A stretch of DNA of 64,000 nt from Symbiodinium natans (taxonomy: Eukaryota; Sar; Dinophyceae; Suessiales; Symbiodiniaceae): assembly GCA_905221605.1 (NCBI GenBank), contig CAJNDS010000380.1, positions 130,001-194,000 on the forward strand, given 5' to 3'. Below, piece by piece: positions 57,701 through 64,000 of this stretch (position 1 is its first letter; every line of letters starts with the position of its first letter). The notes beneath the pieces were generated by a model. The model searched no databases. It worked only from the letters and a program-made list of their open reading frames with translations, and was not told the DNA's origin. The translations under genes were made by a program, and so were the position numbers.

Positions 57701-59728
57701 ATGATCCCGAGATCCTCAAGAGCTTCAAGACAGCTAGTGCAAAGCGACCTCTTGCTACGGTGGCTCACTTGACAGAGAACTTGTCTTCCTCTGAACCCTT
57801 CATTCTCCGCAAGGGGCGGAACACGGTGGCTGCGCTTCTCAAGTCCAACGCAAGCAAAAAATTCTGGAACAATGTGTCGGAAGCTTTCCAGAAGAATGTG
57901 AAGCGAGGTGGCCAGGACCGCATCACGCAGCAACCTTAGTGGGAATGGTCGTGCAAGCAAATCCAGCAGACTACATTTCATGTAAAGGGTAAGTTGGTTC
58001 TTCCACCCTTGCCACTTGCCACCCTTGCCACCTTGAGTCTTGAGCCTTGGTGACTGTCAGGGGTGCTTTGCGGGCAAAACCAGAAGGAGACCTCCCTGAT
58101 GCGCCAGCAGACCCTGATGCCGCCAAGGCAATTGAAGAGATTAGAGAAGGCATGATGGAGTTCTTGCCGGAGCAGTGGCGCACCCCTTGCCTGTTGGAAG
58201 AGAAGTACCAGTTCATTACGTGGGCCGACGTGCGAAAGACTGTGACAGAAATCAGTTCACGGGATCAGATCACCGTGGCTCAGCGCAACAAGGCCTGCTA
58301 GCCATGTCTGCTGTGTCAATGTCCCCCCCCAAAGAAAACCTTGGAACTCTGCGGAAAATGTTCTGACAGGTTCTGAAAGGTGGGGATTACTTGTGCAACA
58401 TGTCCCTATGTGCTGCCAAAGCGGAGATCGCGTGGGCGGGCGTTGACAATCATGGAATTGGAACGATCCGCGTACAGGCCTGGCAGAAATGATTGGAATC
58501 AGCCCTAGCAGCCCTAAGGCACATGGATCCCACCCCAGGCCCAAACCCAGTGGACTGTCGTTAATTGTGCTGTTTAGGGTTTTATTGGAGTGGTAGGCAG
58601 TGGTAGGTCCAGAGGAGTCGAGGAGTCCTTGCCGCTTAAATTTACGAAGGGTCCGAAGGGTGAGTTCTCCCGAACATCTATCCTTTTACTCATCGATGGC
58701 AGGTGACAGGGAACAAGATCATTGCAATGGCATCAACAGCCGACTGCTTTCGCTTCTTCCGTACAACGTGCTTGGTGACCGCTAGATCCAACTTGCGCGA
58801 TTTGGCGGGATCCGACCTTCCGGATGCAGTACGAACTTTGGCACACAGAGTGTTTTTGAAAGTATACCGTGAACCGTGCGTGCACTGCAGCGCACGCTTG
58901 TTTCCTAAACCCTAAACCCTAAACCCTAAACCCTAAACCCTAAACCCTAAACCCTAAACCCTAAACCCTAAACCTGGGTGATGGTACCGCAGTGCGACTT
59001 GCCAGTTGACCCACTTAGGAATGCCAACACTCGTGTTCGGGTTCGTCAAGACGGGAGACATCTTCTATCAGCCACCAGGCTTCATAGCTGTGGAAAAGGT
59101 CCTCTCGGACAACAGCATCTCTCTCCGCATGAACAGCCTGATTTTTACAGAGGAGACCGCGCGAAGCTTCTTGATGGGCTTGGACCAGGCTTCGCAGCTA
59201 CCAGTTTAGAAATGTTGTGTGATTGTGATTTTGCCTGTAGCTGGCAACCGTGCAGTAGCAGAGCGCTAACTGGCTGCTGGCTGGCATACCCAACTAAGTT
59301 ATCCCAGAACGACGCTGCGGATGTGCTGCGTGACCTGCTTCCCGAGTTTCCGGACGAGACAGGACAGTTCTTGCCAGAGCTTGAGGATGCGACCGAGTCG
59401 GAGGACGACGGCGAAAGTGATCATGCCCCGCAGGCCTCGTTGTGTCTGTGCGTATAGGTGTGGGCGTATAGTGTGGGCCGCGTCTAGTGTGGCTGTCGGT
59501 CGTTGTGGGTGTGTGTGGGTGTGTGTGTGTGTGGGTGTGTGTGGGTGTGTGTGGGTGTGTGTGTGTGGGTGTGTGGGTGGGTGGGTGGGTGGGTGGGTGG
59601 GTGGGGGGTGGGTGGGTGGGTGGTTGTGGGTGGGGTGGTGTGTGTGGTGTGTGTGTGTGTGTGTGTGTGTTTGTGGTGTGTGTGTGTGTGTGTGTGTTGT
59701 GTGTGTGTGTGTGTGGTGTTGTGTGTGT

Positions 59729-59764
<36 letters not shown>

Positions 59765-60797
59765 TGTGTGTGTGTGTGTGCGTGTGTGGGTGGGTGTGGG
59801 TGTGGGTGTGGGTGTGGGTGTGTGTGTGTGTGGGTGTGTGTGTGTGTGGGTGCGTGTGGGTGCGTGTGCGTGCGTGCGTGCGTGCGTGGGTGTGTGTGTG
59901 TGTGTGTGTGTCTCGCCGGGATGGGTGTGAGTCGGTGTGAGTGTGAGTGTGAGTGTGAGTGTGAGTGTGAGTGTGAGTGTGAGTGTGAGTGTGAGTGTGA
60001 GTGTGAGTGTGAGTGTGAGTGTGAGTGTGAGTGTGAGTGTGGTGGGTCCCGCAACTCGTGAATGGGTTTGGCGTTGTGTTAGTTCTGGTTGCAGTGGGTC
60101 GTTTTTTGTATTCGTGCCTCAGGCGGCGGCGGTCAGTGTCAAGAATGAACTGCCAAGTGAGCCAAGTGGACTGCCGCCATTGCCACCATGTCCGGCGTCA
60201 CCGGCGTCAGCAATGCCAGGGCCAGGCGGGCCAGGGTTGCAAGAGTTGGCTGCCAATGCCACTGATGCTGATGCTGATGCTGCAAGCGTACAGAAGGAGT
60301 CGGAGACGCCGCCGGGCACCGCCACCGACGCCATGCACCGAGAGAACGGTTCAGAGAACGAGTTGTCGAAGTTGTCGGCGCCAACGCCGGAATCACCGGA
60401 ACTTCCTGCTGCACCGGCGACTGATGAAAGACAAGGGGGCGTGAAGGAGAATGAGTCGCCGCTGCTTGCCACAGCGGCACCGGCTGGTCAGGCTGCTGAG
60501 GCTGATCAGGCCCACGCTGCTGAGGCTGCTGAGCCTGGGCCTGCTGGGCCTGCTGGGGCTGCCGCTGCCGATGGGAACGGCTCATCGATTGCATCATTGT
60601 CTGCGTCAGCAACGGATGCCGGTACTGCTGGAGCTGCGAAGATTCCGAAGAGTCGTGAGGGTGATCAGGTTAGAGGCGCTGCTCCGAAGACAAGGGGCAA
60701 CCCGACCTCAGCACACAAGAAGCGCAAGACAACAGAGTTGGATGAGGCAGCCAAAGGCTCGAAGTCTTTGAAGAACATGTTTGGATCGGTGGTGTAG
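54773..60797 (+). CDS. Ten-exon gene for a 1121-residue protein of unknown function
   Basis: Exons: 54773-55157, 55929-56295, 56388-56637, 56766-57200, 57352-57902, 58061-58292, 58703-58849, 59006-59203, 59308-59433, 60123-60797. Every phase agrees and the exons sum to 3366 nt, exactly 1122 codons; the 57200/57352 join is the least certain. The N-terminus [20 protein letters not shown] is followed by a Cys/His cluster (CLAC near 44, HYANHCDCC near 67-75) that could bind zinc. The middle is charged and helical ([60 protein letters not shown]). Later come [34 protein letters not shown] and [20 protein letters not shown], then a Pro/Ala-rich disordered tail with a basic end ([20 protein letters not shown]). 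Donors are five GC and four GT. The start lies 370 bp after the methyltransferase stop; CTTTTGCAGTTTGCAG ending at 54751 could be a trans-splice acceptor. Family not recognised. Confidence 0.75.
55355..55745. repeat. Imperfect direct duplication inside intron 1 of the ten-exon gene
   Basis: TTTTGGGTATGTAGGCTT and AAAGGTTGACGGGGTTT at about 55354 recur at about 55546, followed in both by GTTTAGGGCTGCTGTCCTTT and CGTTGCTTGTTGCTTGGAGA. The period is about 190 bp. Confidence 0.9.
58906..58975. repeat. CCCTAAA array inside intron 7 of the ten-exon gene
   Basis: Nine nearly perfect CCCTAAA units between the GT donor at 58850 and the acceptor at 59005. Like the array at 51449, it is followed directly by GGGTGATGG. 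Confidence 0.95.
59505..59936. repeat. Imperfect GT-rich microsatellite
   Basis: TGTG and GGTG units with variations (GTGGGTGG, GTGCGTGC) over 430 bp, in intron 9 of the ten-exon gene. Confidence 0.95.
59937..60042. repeat. (GTGTGA)n hexanucleotide array, about 17 units
   Basis: A clean hexanucleotide array directly after the GT-rich tract, ending 80 bp before the last exon of the ten-exon gene. Confidence 0.97.
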
Positions 60798-60954
60798 ACT
60801 GACTAGTGCCACACGCCGCTGCAATGCCACAGTCTTGATGCCGCCGCCTGAAGCCAGCTGGGGGCCGTGACAGAGTCTCGTTTCGCGACCTAGCTTTAGG
60901 GGTCTGAGATTGTAAGCCTGAGATTGTAAGCCTATAATAAGCCTTGTAACAAGC

Positions 60955-61895
60955 TGCTTAACTCTAGGGTTCTCATGGTGTAAACGTTGTTTTGTAACTT
61001 TTGTAAAGAGCCTTGCCTTGTAAGACATTGTAAGAGAGTGTAGTTTTCCCACTTAGCTTGAGGGTTCTCCGGGTCACTCCGGGTGTAAGCCTTGCTTTGT
61101 ACGAGAGTCTAGTTTGCCCGCTTAGCTTGAGGGTTCACAGGGTGTAAGCCCTACCTTGCCTTGTGAGTCTTGTAAGAGAGTGTAGTTCACCGGTTGTCCG
61201 CCGGCGGCACACAGTGGTTCAAACGCTTGAAACACCCGAAACATTAGGGTTTAGGGTTTAGGGGTTTAGGGTTTAGGGTTAACAGCTGGGGCGCTCAGGC
61301 GCTGTCCGCAGCACTGCTTCATTGTACAGACACACATCCCAGCGAGTCAATGCACCCGCTTAGACTTAGCATGAGGGTTCTCAGGGTGTGAACCTTGTTT
61401 TGTAAGAGAGTAGGTTGCAGGTTCTCAGGGTGTAAGCCTTGCCTTGAGTGCCTTGTCTTGTAAGAGAGTTTAGTTTATCCGCTTAGTGTGAGGGTTCTCA
61501 GGGTGTGAGCCTTGTTTTGTAAGAGGGTCTAGTTTAGCCGCTTAGCTTTTGGGTTCTGAGGGTGTAAGCCTTGCCTTGTAGTGTCCCTCTTGCAAGAGAG
61601 TGTCATTTAGCTGCTTAGTTTGAGGGTTCTCATGGTGTAAGCCCTGTTTTGTAAGAGAGTCTAGTGTACCCGCTTAGCTTCAGGGTTCTCAGGGTGTAAG
61701 CCCTGCCTTGTCTGGTAAGAGAGTGTCGTTTACCTGCTTAGCTTCAGCGTTCTCAGGGTGTAATTAAGCCTTGCTTTGTTTTGTAGGAGAGTGTCGTTTA
61801 CCATTTACCCTCTTGGCTTGAGGGTTCTCAGGGTGCAAGCCTTTTCTTGTAAGAGAGTCTAGTGTACCCGCTTAGCTTCTCACTTCTCAGGGTGT
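60955..61895. repeat. Minisatellite of about 60-75 bp units downstream of the ten-exon gene
   Basis: The phrase GAGGGTTCTCAGGGTGTAAG with CCTTG..TTGTAAGAGAGT and CGCTTAGCTT recurs about twelve times. A short TTTAGGG run (61246-61280) interrupts it. Single diverged units also occur at about 62190 and 62225. Confidence 0.92.
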
Positions 61896-61898
61896 GTG

Positions 61899-62114
61899 AT
61901 GCTGGATGCTTTTGCCGGTGGTGACGTGCCAGCTGCACTGTCACAGCTGGCACTTTGTGAGCCGATGCTGCCCGGCAATGCTGCAGTGGCAGCGTTAATC
62001 GAAACGGGGCAATCACGCGCAAGATGGTGGCGCCATGGCCAGCATGGCCGCTTAGTGGAAGAGGCAGCCAAAAGGCTCAAGCTGTTTGAGGAACGTGTTT
62101 CAGTTGTAATGTGA
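61899..62114 (+). pseudogene. Probable degenerate copy of the 3' end of the ten-exon gene
   Basis: After CACTTCTCAG the frame reads MLDAFAGGDVPAALSQLALC, EPMLPGNAAVAALIETGQSR and LVEEAAKRLKLFEERVSVVM, then stops. The ending resembles [19 protein letters not shown] of the ten-exon gene, and both are followed by GCCACAGTCTTG and GGGCCGTGA. A third, more decayed copy without an open frame lies at about 62290-62440. It could also be a short real gene. Confidence 0.4.
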
Positions 62115-62440
62115 CTAATGAGGTGAGAAGGGCATGCTTGCTGCCACAGTCTTGCTGCAGCCAGAGGTGGGCCGTGAGGAACTATAGGGCTCTCAGGATG
62201 CAGAGTGTCTAGTTTCACCGCGTACCTTTACGGTTTTCTGGGTGTAAGCCTTGTAAGTCGTGCGTTTGTTTTGTTTTGTTGATGACGACCTCACAGCTTC
62301 AAAGCTGGCACTTTTCTGAGCCGGCACTGCCAGTCACTGCCGGCCGGCAATGGCAACGTTTGAAAGGTGTGTCAGAGTTACAACGGGGGACGGGGGAAGC
62401 AAGCAAGCTCGAGGGGGTGGTGAGCATGGCATAGCCGCGT

Positions 62441-63835
62441 AGGGCAACGGGTAGGCAACAAGTGAATATGCTTCCACTAGACTGATCTGAAATCCACCTT
62501 CTTGGGCGAAGCAGCTGCAGATGCAATGACGTCGCCGGGGGACCCTGGCCACGGGGCATTCGCAAAGCAGGCCATTGGAAAAAAGATGCTTCTGCTGCTT
62601 CCAGATTTGTTGTCAATCAACACATTCACATGGAGTGGCACTGTTTCCGCGGCGCAGGGTTTTCTCAGTTTTCTCCCAAACGTGGTTTTTCCCTGCACGC
62701 AAAACAAAAGTTTGCTCAGCACGGACAGCACGGACAACCAGCCGGCCTTGCCTCAGCTTACCCGACACCCTATGCAGTGCTGGAGCTGCTATGTTCTGCT
62801 ACCAGTTAATTTATGCCTTGGAAAAAAAACTGAAAACGGTGTTTCTCCCATCCATCTTCCGGAAGCACTCGCTCAAAACACTTCTGGGGTTTTGGTCCAA
62901 AAAACGAGGTCTCGAACACTTCTTTCAACCCTAAACCCAGCCGGCAAGAAACTTAACATTGCAAGGGGGGAGGTGACCTAGTAATCCCACGCAATCCCTT
63001 AAGGCTCCCTCAGGTTCCTCAATCCGCCACCCTGAGCTTTTAGTTATCGCAGTACTTATCTGAAACACTGTGGCTGCACGCCCTGGAGGACGGGATTGAC
63101 GGATTCATTGACGGGCACAGCAACGTTTTCCAAAACCAGCAATGACTGCGCAACACAATTGCACGGGGACAAGGCGACAAGTTAAGACATGCGCTTCTGC
63201 GCTTCAATCTCCATGCCGTTTGCGACACGTGTCAGCGCGTTGTGTGGTATTGCCTGAACATGCCTGAACCGTCTAGCAGGATTCTGACCGATGTGAGCCA
63301 CACATCTTGGTAGAACACCGTAGCGTCTACCTGCGTTTACATTGCGTTTACGCAGCCAATGCCCGGAACCTCCGAGCTGGCAGCTGCAGGCTGCCTGGCA
63401 AGGCATTTTCGCACCCAGGGCCCAAGGTCTCTAATACTGCCTCCAATAGGCCTCGGGGTAACTCTTCCTCACTCTAGCAGTTTCCAGCGTGCATGTCGAC
63501 CCAGGAGAACGGCCCGTCTGAACGCCCTTCGTTCCGAGATTACTTACCATGACGAGGCTGGAGCCGAGTCTCCTCCGTGATATCTATCCCTAGAGGCAAT
63601 CGTAGAATCATCCAGCTCCGCATTGGACAACTTGATGGTGGCTGCTGCTTTGCAGGATCAAACCATAAGCGAAGAGTGCCAGATCATCATGATGCGTTGC
63701 ATTCCGAGGAGACTCCATTAGCCTCTTCATGATTAATGTGTTCATTCCGCGTCCTTGGTTGACATCTTTAGATTCAGCTTCCGGAAAGGAAAGGTAATCA
63801 CCTGTACTCACCTTGTTTTGGCTCGCAAGCAGGGC
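62441..63835. other. Stretch with competing frames, no supported gene
   Basis: At 62.48-62.74 kb plus (AADAMTSPGDPGHGAFAKQA) and minus (CAAETVPLHVNVLIDNKSGS) frames are both open and I could not choose. The stretch 63.0-63.6 kb shows nothing convincing. Confidence 0.3.
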
Positions 63836-63875
63836 ATCGGAATCTTCGCTCAATTTGCCTCAATCTCTGACTAGA
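63814..63875 (-). CDS. Possible exon marked by a consensus splice donor
   Basis: On the minus strand the sequence CAAAACAAG is followed by GTGAGTACAG, a textbook donor. Two frames lead into it: SEDSDALLASQNK and RLRQIERRFRCPACEPKQ. The frame SEDSDALL also stays open beyond the donor, through MKRLMESPRNATHHDDLALF, to 63608. The true frame is unresolved. Confidence 0.25.
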
Positions 63876-64000
63876 GTCGAGCTTGGCCTGGAATGTCGCT
63901 GTCGCCCTGTTTCTGAGGGCCCCTCCGAAAGGTGTCGCTCCAGGAACATCAAAGGCTTCTGTTCACACAACCTTTTGGGCGTGGGGAAAATCATGTTTTG

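Overview
The window looks like nuclear DNA of a dinoflagellate, probably a Symbiodiniaceae/Suessiales-type genome. The evidence is: genes cut into many short exons; introns whose donor is GC or GA as often as GT, with acceptors usually followed by G; abundant TTTAGGG-type repeats inside the chromosome; enormous microsatellites and homopolymer C/G tracts; genes packed head to tail on one strand; and a C5 DNA methyltransferase with the motif HEC where other families have ENV. I saw no prokaryotic operon, rRNA, tRNA or CRISPR array. All exon models below come from reading frames, splice phases and domain motifs by eye, without transcripts or database searches.

Left part (1-27 kb): coding signal is mainly on the minus strand and consists of short exons separated by long repeat-rich introns or spacers. 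From right to left these are an exon at 21.7 kb, a kinesin motor domain (about 17.8-20.8 kb, including a 30-nt microexon), further minus exons that may be its tail or separate genes (17.7, 16.8-16.2, 15.2 and 11.7-11.2 kb, the last ending in a stop), an exon at 9.2 kb, weaker exons at 6.3, 4.2 and 1.1 kb, a 278-codon open frame at 2.57-1.74 kb and a glycosyltransferase-like exon running off the left edge. A fold-back element (7.7-8.26 kb) and a 2.6-kb polypyrimidine block (12.1-14.7 kb) lie between them. The stretch 22-27 kb is mostly degenerate CCCTAAA-like sequence and looks like the switch to the plus-strand cluster.

Right part (27-62 kb): coding signal is mainly on the plus strand. A 13-15-exon gene of unknown function (27.1-33.7 kb) is followed by a complete 70-residue three-exon gene (34.5-35.0 kb) whose terminal exon is duplicated several times up to 41 kb, a coiled-coil gene end (39.05-39.57 kb), a run of tandem repeats (36.2-38.2, 41.4-44.5 and 45.7-47 kb), a single-exon acidic gene (48.7-49.1 kb), a six-exon DNA cytosine-5 methyltransferase gene (49.6-54.4 kb) and, only 370 bp further on, a ten-exon gene for a 1121-residue protein of unknown function (54.8-60.8 kb). 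The last is followed by a 70-bp minisatellite and a degenerate copy of its own 3' end.

The most notable points are the methyltransferase with an unusual catalytic loop and one homopolymer frameshift, its closely packed unknown neighbour, TTTAGGG-type arrays placed inside introns, and tandem reuse of one small terminal exon.
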